Shown one piece after another: positions 22,199 to 28,861 of a stretch of 28,861 bases of DNA. Each line of letters begins with the position of its first letter. Within the stretch, counting starts at the first letter, position 1. Under the pieces are notes generated by a model. It did not search any database, was not told the origin of the DNA, and saw only the letters and a list, made by a program, of their open reading frames with translations. Source of the DNA: JBDKTK01 sp039680225 (GTDB lineage: Bacteria > Desulfobacterota > Syntrophia > Syntrophales > UBA4778); NCBI GenBank assembly GCA_039680225.1, contig JBDKTK010000333.1, positions 1-28,861 of the forward strand, in the 5' to 3' direction. Made by a program: the position numbers and the translations under genes.

Positions 22199-23893
22199 TT
22201 GGCAAATAAAACCTTCGCGGCTTTCGGCCTTATCAGGTCCCTCATCGGCAAACGGATTCCCACCCAGCGCTTCAGGCTCTCCGTCTCCTTCGCATTGATG
22301 CTTGTTTCCTGCGGTTTCTTTTTCGCGACCCCGTTGTTGATAACGGAGATCATCGACAATGCCGCACGTTCCCGGGACCTGCCGCTGATCCTTTTTTACA
22401 GCGCCTGCATTATCCTGGCCGGCGCCGCCGACTTCATCTGCTGGACCGCTTATTGGAGCTTGTCCATAACTGCTTCGGAGAAGATTTTCCTGGGGCTCAG
22501 GGAAGAGCTGTTCTCAGGGATATTGCGCAAGCGGCTTGATTTCTTTTCTCGACACCTGTCCGGCGATATCCTGACCCGCCTCGCCGGCGACCTCGATGCG
22601 GTCGGCACTTTCTTCCGCGACACGGCGCTGAAGGCCGCCGGGTTTTTGATTGCCTCAGTTCTATTGACGGGATGCCTCATTGCCTGGAACTGGCGGCTGG
22701 GATTGGTGTTCCTGGCGGGAATCCTCCCCCTCCAGATCTGCATCAGGAGAGCGCACGAGCCCGTTTCCGAAAAGTTCCGCCAGGCCCGGCAGGCGCTTAC
22801 CTCTCAGAACGATGTTCTCCTTGACCTGCTCTCCGGGTTCCGGGAGATAAGGTTTTTCCAGCAGGACGAGCGGGCCGCGCAGCGCTTCGCTGCAGCAGCC
22901 GACCGCTGCACGGAGAAGAACATCACCGGGCTTAAACGGCTTAACTGGACGTCCATAGGCATGCAATTCTTCTCGGCGGTCCTGGTCCGGCTGCTCCCTT
23001 TCACAATAGGGGCGTTGCTGATCTGCAGCGGGACGGGAGACATCACGGTCGGCATGCTGATCGCCTATTACATAATCACATTCCGGATCGCGACCCTCGT
23101 CACTTTCGTCTTCCAGGCAGTGGTCTCCTCGGCTCAGGTCCTGCCTTCGGCACAGCGCCTGGCAGAGATCAGGGATTTCCCGGAGGAGCTCGCACCCGCC
23201 GATCCAACCCTGGAAGACGTTCCGGAGCGGACCGATATCGAGTTCCGCTCGGTGTCCTTTGCTTACCCCCAATCCCGGACAATTTTTTCCGGACTGAATT
23301 TCCGTCTGGAAACGGGAGAGAAGGTGGCTGTCATGGGGCATAGCGGTTCCGGCAAAAGCACGTTAGCCCAGCTCCTGATCCGCTTTTTGCGGCCGGCCGG
23401 CGGCGAGATACTCTTTGGCGGGAAAAATATCGAGGAGTTCCCGATGTCCTTCTATCTGAGCTATTTCGCTTATGTCGGGCAGGAGACGCACCTTTTCAGG
23501 CAATCTTTCCGGGACAATATCGCCATGGGCTGGTATGGGGTGCCGCTGGAAAGGATCCGGGAAGTCGCCGGACTGGTAAGAATGAGCGAAGCGATCGAGA
23601 AGCTCCCGCGCGGTTACGACTCAGTCTTCGGCGAAGAGTCGCTTAACCTCTCCGGCGGGCAGAAGCAGCGTCTGGCGCTCGCCCGGGCCCTGATCAGGGA
23701 CCCCCATATCCTCGTGCTGGACGAGTTCACGTCCGGGCTCGATCCCGAAACCGAGAAGGAAATCCTTGACGATCTCTTCCTGATCTTCAGGGCACAGACA
23801 ATCGTCTGTATCACTCACAAGCAGGCCGTAGCGGACAGGTTCGATCGCGTGTTTTACATGCCGGCCATTGATGAACAGGCAGCCGAGGCTTGA
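22199..23893 (+). CDS. Half ABC exporter (TMD-NBD), first of a tandem pair
   Basis: A 564-residue type-IV half exporter, MsbA/LmrA-like. An N-terminal six-helix domain (about 25-330) includes ITRLAGDLDAV-type intracellular coupling segments. The nucleotide domain has Walker A GHSGSGKST (near 380), the Q-loop VGQETHLF, the signature LNLSGGQKQR (near 483), and Walker B with catalytic Glu ILVLDEFTSGLD (near 505), then the switch His in CITHKQ. The start is a TTG at 22199 (AGGTG upstream), with no nearer ATG before the first helix. The next gene starts directly after its stop. The pair probably forms a heterodimer; no substrate can be assigned. Confidence 0.88.
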   Translation: MANKTFAAFGLIRSLIGKRIPTQRFRLSVSFALMLVSCGFFFATPLLITEIIDNAARSRDLPLILFYSACIILAGAADFICWTAYWSLSITASEKIFLGLREELFSGILRKRLDFFSRHLSGDILTRLAGDLDAVGTFFRDTALKAAGFLIASVLLTGCLIAWNWRLGLVFLAGILPLQICIRRAHEPVSEKFRQARQALTSQNDVLLDLLSGFREIRFFQQDERAAQRFAAAADRCTEKNITGLKRLNWTSIGMQFFSAVLVRLLPFTIGALLICSGTGDITVGMLIAYYIITFRIATLVTFVFQAVVSSAQVLPSAQRLAEIRDFPEELAPADPTLEDVPERTDIEFRSVSFAYPQSRTIFSGLNFRLETGEKVAVMGHSGSGKSTLAQLLIRFLRPAGGEILFGGKNIEEFPMSFYLSYFAYVGQETHLFRQSFRDNIAMGWYGVPLERIREVAGLVRMSEAIEKLPRGYDSVFGEESLNLSGGQKQRLALARALIRDPHILVLDEFTSGLDPETEKEILDDLFLIFRAQTIVCITHKQAVADRFDRVFYMPAIDEQAAEA

Positions 23894-25609
23894 ATGAGGA
23901 CGCCTCCTGAAAATAAAGTATTGCCGGCCGCGGCCCTTTACCGAGCTATTCTCGGGGGTCTTTGCAGAGACCAGTTCTCTAAACTGGCGCTCGCCTGCGT
24001 ATTATTAATCCTCTCGAGCATCTGCGCCCTGGCCGCCCCGCTCTTTATTAAAGAAATCATCGACAGAGCTGTGCCTGCCCTGGATTTCGCGCTGGTGCTG
24101 TATTACAGTTTCTGGACCATTCTGCTCAACACCGCAGGGTTCATATTCTGGGGGCTCCATTACGATTATTCCATAACCGCCTCGGAGAATATCTTTCTGA
24201 GGCTGAGGAAAAAAATCTTCTCCGGGATCATGCGCAAACGGCTCGACTTCTTTTCCAGCCACCTTTCCGGAGATATCCTCACCCGGATGATGGGCGACAT
24301 GGACATCGTGAGCGCTTTCTTCCGCGACGCCGTGCTGCGCGCTCTCGCCCTGTCCCTGACATCTCTCCTCCTGATCGCAGGACTTGTCGCGCTGAACTGG
24401 CAGATGGGGACCGTATTCCTGCTGGGCCTTCCTCTGCTTATTGTTTACATCAAAAAAGTCTATGAGCCGGTCTCGGCCCGATTCCGCAAAACCAGGGATG
24501 CTTTGACCTGCCAGAATGATACTCTGCTCGACCTGCTCGGCGGAATCAGGGAGATAAGGTTTTTCCAGCAGAATGAGCGGGCCGCAGCGCGCTTTTCCGA
24601 AGACACCCGGAAGTACACGGACATGAACATCAAGAGCCTGCTGAGGTTCAACTGGGTTTACCTCGGGATGGATTTCCTCTCCGAAACGGTCAGGCTGCTC
24701 CCGTTCATTATCGGGGCGCTCCTGCTCTGCCGGGGCACTGAAGGAATCACGGTCGGGTTGCTGATGGCGTATTATATAATATTTTTCCGCGTCGCCACGC
24801 AGGTGAGCATTGTGTTCCAGTGCGTCATTTCATCGGCGCAGGCCCTGCCCTCGCTGCAGCGTTTGAAGGAGGTCGTGGATTTTCCGGAAGAAGAGCAGGG
24901 CGCAGAGCTTGGGATTGACGATGTCCCGGAGCGGACCGATATTGAATTCCGCTCGGTGTCGTTTTCATACCCTCACTCAGGGGAAATATTTCAGGGCCTG
25001 AACTTTCAGGTCGCGCCCGGCGAGAAGGTCGCCGTGATGGGCGCGAGCGGCTCGGGAAAGAGCACGCTTGCCAAGCTGTTGGTCCGCTTTCTGAAGCCGT
25101 CCGGGGGAGAGATTTTTTTTGGCGGGAAAAAAGTCGAGGATTACCCGCTCTCTTTTTACCTGAGCTACTTCGCCTATGTCGGGCAGGACACTCATCTGTT
25201 CAGGGAGTCTTTCCGGGACAACATCTCCATGGGCTGGTACGGAGTGCCGGTCGACCGCATCAGGGAAGTCGCACAATTGGCGGGAATAAATGAATTCATT
25301 GAGAAATTATCCCAGGGTTACGACACCATATTCGGCGAAGGAGGCCTCAACCTCTCGGGAGGGCAAAAGCAGCGCGTGGCGCTGGCGCGCGCCCTCATCA
25401 GGGACCCGCAGGTCCTGGTGCTCGACGAGTTCACGTCGGGCCTTGATCCCGCCACCGAAAAAGAGGTCCTGGATGATATCTTCAGGGTCTTCAAGGACCA
25501 GACTATTGTCTGCATCACCCACAAACAATCCGTAGCCGCCCGGTTCGACCGCGTTTTCCGTATTCCGGGACAGAACGCAGCGGCAGCAGACGGGGCTGCA
25601 GCAGGATAG
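23894..25609 (+). CDS. Half ABC exporter (TMD-NBD), second of a tandem pair
   Basis: A 571-residue paralogue of the preceding gene with the same layout: six-helix domain, Walker A GASGSGKST (near 382), Q-loop VGQDTHLF, signature LNLSGGQKQR (near 487), Walker B LVLDEFTSGLD and switch His CITHKQ. Both nucleotide sites appear catalytically complete, unlike many heterodimeric exporters in which one site is degenerate. The ATG at 23894 abuts the upstream TGA, implying coupling. Very high identity to its partner around the TMD-NBD linker (DVPERTDIEFRSVSF in both) points to duplication or gene conversion. It ends before a possible terminator at about 25664-25687. Confidence 0.9.
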   Translation: MRTPPENKVLPAAALYRAILGGLCRDQFSKLALACVLLILSSICALAAPLFIKEIIDRAVPALDFALVLYYSFWTILLNTAGFIFWGLHYDYSITASENIFLRLRKKIFSGIMRKRLDFFSSHLSGDILTRMMGDMDIVSAFFRDAVLRALALSLTSLLLIAGLVALNWQMGTVFLLGLPLLIVYIKKVYEPVSARFRKTRDALTCQNDTLLDLLGGIREIRFFQQNERAAARFSEDTRKYTDMNIKSLLRFNWVYLGMDFLSETVRLLPFIIGALLLCRGTEGITVGLLMAYYIIFFRVATQVSIVFQCVISSAQALPSLQRLKEVVDFPEEEQGAELGIDDVPERTDIEFRSVSFSYPHSGEIFQGLNFQVAPGEKVAVMGASGSGKSTLAKLLVRFLKPSGGEIFFGGKKVEDYPLSFYLSYFAYVGQDTHLFRESFRDNISMGWYGVPVDRIREVAQLAGINEFIEKLSQGYDTIFGEGGLNLSGGQKQRVALARALIRDPQVLVLDEFTSGLDPATEKEVLDDIFRVFKDQTIVCITHKQSVAARFDRVFRIPGQNAAAADGAAAG

Positions 25610-25663
25610 AAGCCATGGCGGATTTGTCACAGTCCGCCCCTGGATAGAACTTCTTTCAGCAAC

Positions 25664-25687
25664 CCTGACCGGAATCAGGTTTTATTT
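25664..25687 (+). terminator. Possible terminator after the ABC exporter pair
   Basis: CCTGA-CCGGAA-TCAGG forms a 5-bp stem followed by TTTTATTT. It overlaps the 3' end of the convergent gene by 13 nt. The stem is short, so confidence is limited. Confidence 0.4.
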
Positions 25688-26490
25688 CGCCTGGCCCCCG
25701 CCAGCGCCGAAGCAGTGCAGATCGCGTTTTCGTATCTTGCTCCCGCCCGCGAAGTATCCACGTAAACGAAATCGCAGCCGACCGCGGGGCCGCCCATGCC
25801 GCTGCCGCCCCCTATGAGACACAGGGTGCGGTAGATCAGATTGCCGCATATACCATCGGGCGCCAGGATAAAGTTGCATCTGCGCACGGCGTCTTCAATT
25901 AAGATATAAGCGCAATCGGCCCGGTACCCTTTTTTCTGGAGGGATGCGGTTGCCTTCCCGGCCATTGCGATGCTCTTGTCGGTTACCTTTGACCTGCCGG
26001 CATCGTCTTCCCGGCCGCCGCCCAGCACAGCTATATTCTCCCGCTCTCCAAATGACCTCATCAACTCGGCGCCGAGCACTCCCAGCCTGACTTTTTCGCT
26101 CAAGGTCCATCCGTCATCAATCCCGACGGGGGCAAAGAGGAAGGGATTGCCGGCAGGGGTCTTCAGCAGGGCCAGGCGCAAGAGCTTTTTAATCCCGAGT
26201 TGCTTTCGCAAAGCGGCCATCACGGGATTCACATCCAGGGAGCCGCGCACGATTCCTTCCACTTTGCCTTTCCGGAGCAGTTCAACTATTTTCGCCTCCG
26301 GTCTCGGGGAGACAACCGTCTCGACATCGGTCTTCAGCGGCTTCGGGCTGACGATCACAACTTCGGCGTACCCGAGTTCTGCGGCTTTTTCTGCGCATTC
26401 CACGACCTTTGTCTCATAACCCCGGGCCGCGCCGATTGCTATCCTGGCCCGGGATGTTTTTGCCCTTTCGATGATAGTGTCGATTATCAA
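25675..26490 (-). CDS. Homologue of methanogenesis marker protein 4 (MtxX-like, phosphotransacetylase fold)
   Basis: A 271-residue soluble protein. IAIGAARGYETKVVECAEKA at the start and the C-terminal blocks ILAPDGICGNLIYRTLCLIGGG, GMGGPAVGCDFVYVDTSR and YENAICTASALA recall MtxX / methanogenesis marker 4, a family related to phosphate acetyltransferase and otherwise known chiefly from methanogenic archaea. The function of MtxX is not established; a methyl- or acyl-transfer role has been proposed. A TTG at 26490 is the only start consistent with the upstream ribosome site, 8 nt after the end of the marker-11-like gene. The two genes are thus an operon. The family call is from memory of conserved blocks and needs a profile search. 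Confidence 0.68.
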   Translation of the reverse strand: MIIDTIIERAKTSRARIAIGAARGYETKVVECAEKAAELGYAEVVIVSPKPLKTDVETVVSPRPEAKIVELLRKGKVEGIVRGSLDVNPVMAALRKQLGIKKLLRLALLKTPAGNPFLFAPVGIDDGWTLSEKVRLGVLGAELMRSFGERENIAVLGGGREDDAGRSKVTDKSIAMAGKATASLQKKGYRADCAYILIEDAVRRCNFILAPDGICGNLIYRTLCLIGGGSGMGGPAVGCDFVYVDTSRAGARYENAICTASALAGARRNKT

Positions 26491-26498
26491 TTATCGCC

Positions 26499-27485
26499 TC
26501 ACCACCTGTTAATTAATTTCAGTCCCCTGTCGTTTTCCAGCGCGGCCGCGTATTTCTCTTCGGCAAGCCCCAGCGCGGCAAGCGCGCCGATCCGGCCCTG
26601 TTTACCCGGGCCGGGTTCAATCAACTCCAAACCCTCCATACCTTCGAATGCTTTTGCCTCTTCGAGCGAAACCAGTCTCCTCTTCACTTCCCAGCCAAAA
26701 GCATTCAACTCCTTCGGGACGCCTATGCCCTTGAGTATCGCAATCCCCGTGTCTTTTGAGCGCGTCTGGGCCTTTACCATGTCGACTATCAATTTCACCA
26801 TGGCTTGCGCCGCTCCGGGCCTGACCGCAAACGTCAGAAGCGAAGACGTGCAGTTGGTGGTCTTGAACGGGCTCCTGGGCCAGAGCTGAGCAAATCTGAT
26901 GAGAAGCGGTTCAACGCCGTCCAGTTTGACGGCTTCCCTCTGGGCGCGGACCACCAGGGCGAAAGTCGCCCCGCCCTCGGGGTCGTCCGTATCGTCTATT
27001 CCTATGCTTATCTTTTCATAGAGGGGTGTGACGATCTGCACATGGCTGGTCTTGTTGCCCCCGACCAGCAGATCCTGTTCGGAAGGATACCAGGTCTCTA
27101 TGACTCCGGGGGCCTGGGGAAGGGACCCGGACGTGCTCAGGCTCATGCCGGCTATTCCGGCCCACTTGGTCCTGACCCTGTCGCCTTCCACCAGGGCGCC
27201 TTCAATGGCCTGCCCTCCCTGGTCCCCGTCGGCCGGCCCGAAGCGGACGTCCTCCTCGCCCAGCCTGGCGCGCAGGATGCTCAATTTCCCGAGCAGCTCG
27301 CAGGATTCAACTATTCCACCGGCGCGGCAGCGGTTTATGGCTGTCCATTCCGCGCTTCCCGAAGCATTGCCGAATATTTCGACTATTTCGATTTTGCCTT
27401 TTGCCGGGTCAACGATGGTGAGGAATTTTTCATAAAAAAATTGCCCGAACCTTTCCCTTACTTCCGCCGGCGTCAATCTGATCAT
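26499..27485 (-). CDS. Homologue of methanogenesis marker protein 11
   Basis: A 328-residue protein. The central ISIGIDDTDDPEGGATFALV matches the DDTD(x)EGAT motif of methanogenesis marker 11, a family distantly related to the TiaS-type nucleotide-binding domain. Supporting segments are the N-terminal FGNASGSAEWTAINRCRAGG and the Cys-containing PFKTTNCTSSLLTFAV. The substrate is unknown; a nucleotide or metallocofactor role is plausible because of the acidic DDTD metal site. The ATG at 27485 has GGGAG upstream. It heads the two-gene operon with the marker-4-like gene. Having both linked in a bacterium that shows no mcr, mtr or other methanogenesis genes here is unusual. Confidence 0.68.
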   Translation of the reverse strand: MIRLTPAEVRERFGQFFYEKFLTIVDPAKGKIEIVEIFGNASGSAEWTAINRCRAGGIVESCELLGKLSILRARLGEEDVRFGPADGDQGGQAIEGALVEGDRVRTKWAGIAGMSLSTSGSLPQAPGVIETWYPSEQDLLVGGNKTSHVQIVTPLYEKISIGIDDTDDPEGGATFALVVRAQREAVKLDGVEPLLIRFAQLWPRSPFKTTNCTSSLLTFAVRPGAAQAMVKLIVDMVKAQTRSKDTGIAILKGIGVPKELNAFGWEVKRRLVSLEEAKAFEGMEGLELIEPGPGKQGRIGALAALGLAEEKYAAALENDRGLKLINRW

Positions 27486-28030
27486 AGCTCCCAGCCTTTC
27501 AAGTCCGATCCCATTTAATGTCTGCGCCTGCTGAAATTCCGCCGATTCAATTCATCGCGGAATTCATCTCATTGCCGCCCCTCTTCCGAATAGCCGCCCG
27601 ACTCCTTCATGCCCGGCTTTTCAAAGCGGGCGTAAAGAAACCTGGAATTTCCGGAATTCACTTCCGGGATGCCCGGGTCCGGGCAAATATAAACTCCTGT
27701 CCGGGTTTTTCTTTTTCCGGTACGCCGGCATAAATCGCATCCAGAGTTCCCCATTTAAATCATTGGGGGAAATAAATCAATGCTTCAGCGATGCAGCATT
27801 GCATCCTCTCGATCAATTTGGTAAGACCAACATACCAATAGTGGCAATGGTTGTCACGCCAAAAGTTTATTTTGATTTCGTCAGGATCGGCCTTACATTC
27901 AGCGTTGGTACAACCGGCCTTGTCCGGACCGTCAGGGAAGACGCGCTTTCAGATGAGGGCGCCCCAAATTGTGCTTTACCAAACAAGAGCAATTCTTTAT
28001 ATTCGGGCATCCCACCTTTGGAGGACTGTT
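27486..28030. other. 545-nt intergenic region
   Basis: No gene is supported here. Open frames exist on both strands but show no recognisable domain, lack ribosome sites, and one runs out of frame into the DUF3617 gene. The region is divergent, between the marker-11-like gene and the DUF3617 gene, so it should contain both promoters; no clear hexamer pair was found. Short palindromes occur, such as GATGCAGCATTGCATC near 27791. Confidence 0.5.
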
Positions 28031-28471
28031 ATGAAAAGGTCGATCGCCGTTGCAGCTTCCTTTTTTTTCGTCTTTTGTTTTATGCCCCTCAACGCTTCCG
28101 CCGCCCCGAACATGCAGGACGGCCAATGGGAAATCACAACGAAGATGGAAATGAAGGGCATGCCCGCCCACATGTCGCGCCCGATCACGTACACTCACTG
28201 CATGACCAGGAATGACGCAGTTCCCCAGAAACGGGAAAAGAACAAGGATTGCACCATGAAAAGCCAGAAGGTCGTCGGCAACACCGTGACCTGGGATATG
28301 GTCTGCAAGGACAAGGACGGCAGCGTCATGGAAAGCACCGGCAAGATTACTTACAAGGGCGACAAATTCGACGGTGCGATGAAAGCAACGATGACCGGCA
28401 GGGAATCCGGGAAAATGGTGATCAACTATAAGATGAACGGGCGGCGCCTGGGCCCGTGCACTGGACAATAA
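28031..28471 (+). CDS. Exported DUF3617-family protein
   Basis: A 146-residue periplasmic or secreted protein. A signal peptide (KRSIAVAASFFFVFCFMPL, cleavage after ASA near residue 25) precedes the DUF3617 pattern: MQDGQWEITTKMEMKGMP, a Cys in YTHCMTRND, then KNKDCTMKSQKVVGNTVTWDMVCK and a final GPC. Four mature cysteines could form two disulfides. Function is unknown. The start at ATG 28031 is set by GGAGG at 28020-28024 and the signal peptide; an in-frame extension upstream has no support. It is followed by a small terminator-like hairpin. Confidence 0.88.
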   Translation: MKRSIAVAASFFFVFCFMPLNASAAPNMQDGQWEITTKMEMKGMPAHMSRPITYTHCMTRNDAVPQKREKNKDCTMKSQKVVGNTVTWDMVCKDKDGSVMESTGKITYKGDKFDGAMKATMTGRESGKMVINYKMNGRRLGPCTGQ

Positions 28472-28525
28472 TCCTGATATTTAAAGGGTAGTGCTCAAGC
28501 TGTCAGGGCTGCATGTACTCATAAT

Positions 28526-28546
28526 GGGTGCAGTTGCACCTTTATT
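28526..28546 (+). terminator. Small terminator after the DUF3617 gene
   Basis: GGTGC-AGTT-GCACC (within 28527-28540) is followed at once by TTTATT. The stem is only 5 bp but the T-rich tail and position, 55 nt after the stop codon, fit an intrinsic terminator. Confidence 0.45.
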
Positions 28547-28596
28547 GGGTGCATATCGCAAGTAATTTATTGTCGCTTCCGGAATATTTAAAAGGT

Positions 28597-28861
28597 TTAC
28601 AGTTCTTCCGACGTGAACGCCACAACATCGTCTATTTCAGCCTTGTCCGCAAACAGCATGACGAGCCGGTCCAAGCCCAGGGCTGCTCCGGCGCTTTGCG
28701 GCATGTTCTCCAGGCAATCGATAAATTTCCCGGGAAAAGGATAAACAGTCTTGCCCGAAGCGGCGCGGACCGACATTTCTTTTTCGAAGCGGGACCGCTG
28801 CTCCGCGGCGTCGATCCGCTCCGAGAAGGCATTGACACGCTCTATCCCCGAAATCTACAGC
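28597..28861 (-). CDS. EpmA/GenX-like lysyl-tRNA-synthetase paralogue, C-terminal part, with in-frame TAG
   Basis: The C-terminal 86 residues of a class II aminoacyl-tRNA-synthetase-like protein: ISGIERVNAFSERIDAAEQR, then RFEKEM and the motif-3 block SAGAALGLDRLVMLFADKAE, ending DDVVAFTSEEL. The GIE-x(2)-N-x-F-x-E and AALGLDRLVML blocks match EpmA, which lysylates elongation factor P, better than LysS, which has a different ending. In this frame the codon at 28855-28857 is TAG, just before ISGIE, where EpmA proteins (from memory) have Tyr. Only 4 nt remain to the window edge, so whether this is a sequence error, an amber mutation or read-through cannot be settled. Confidence 0.65.

Noticed and set aside
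27763..28215. Plus-strand open frame upstream of the DUF3617 gene
   Set aside because: No domain, no ribosome site, and its second half is an out-of-frame reading of the DUF3617 gene.

Overview
The window looks like a chromosomal segment of a strictly anaerobic bacterium, most likely a Desulfobacterota (deltaproteobacterial) lineage of syntrophic or sulfur-metabolising habit. This rests on gene content only: HdrB-like CCG proteins, a 4-hydroxybutyryl-CoA dehydratase-like enzyme, an oxygen-sensitive 2-hydroxyacyl-CoA dehydratase operon with its ATP-driven activator, FdhB/FdhI-like electron-transfer subunits, and probable selenocysteine use. No rRNA, tRNA, CRISPR array, insertion sequence or prophage was seen. 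LAYOUT: 1-1200 (+) has the tail of an HdrB-like protein, a strong hairpin, then a DUF134 regulator and a NifX/NifB-like metal-cofactor protein behind a sigma70-like promoter. 1310-1759 (+) is a 3'-truncated secreted rhodanese. 1709-12488 lies almost entirely on the minus strand and is a sulfur/redox island. In transcription order it holds a small unknown protein, the AbfD-like enzyme, a terminator, an HdrC-HdrB fusion, a C_GCAxxG_C_C protein, a palindromic repeat, a CoA-disulfide-reductase/rhodanese fusion, a second CoA-disulfide-reductase-like enzyme, a terminator, a CstR-like persulfide sensor with its own promoter and operator, a Tat-exported four-cluster ferredoxin, a cytochrome b, a split YeeE/YedE transporter, and a small exported OB-fold-like protein. 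MAIN RESULT: two genes in this island are interrupted by a UGA exactly where their families carry a functional Cys, and both continue in frame with conserved family sequence. Each UGA is followed by a stem-loop whose G-rich apex lies about 19-24 nt downstream, as in bacterial SECIS elements. They are a YeeE half-transporter (Sec133) and a CoA-disulfide-reductase-like flavoprotein (Sec44, aligned with Cys44 of the neighbouring paralogue). Conventional gene calling would truncate both. 12773-14736 (-) holds YqhQ, a TVP38-family membrane protein and TatA. 14876-18538 (+) is a five-gene operon: a small unknown protein, what looks like an N-terminal remnant of an acyl-CoA ligase, two 2-hydroxyacyl-CoA dehydratase subunits, and the ATPase activator. 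18612-22014 is a partner-switching module: RsbW-like kinase and RsbU-like phosphatase flanked by two STAS antagonists on the other strand. 22199-25609 (+) is a tandem pair of half ABC exporters that look like a recent duplication. 25675-27485 (-) encodes two proteins that resemble methanogenesis marker proteins 4 (MtxX) and 11, unexpected in a bacterium without visible methanogenesis genes. 28031-28471 (+) is a DUF3617 exported protein. 28597-28861 (-) is the C-terminus of an EpmA-like lysyl-tRNA-synthetase paralogue with an in-frame TAG at the window edge. HOW THE ISLAND MAY WORK (inference): persulfide or polysulfide stress would be sensed by the CstR-like repressor, releasing an operon that couples quinone-linked electron transfer to a split thiosulfate/sulfur (or selenium) transporter, while the two flavoprotein reductases and the rhodanese domain handle low-molecular-weight persulfides and disulfides.
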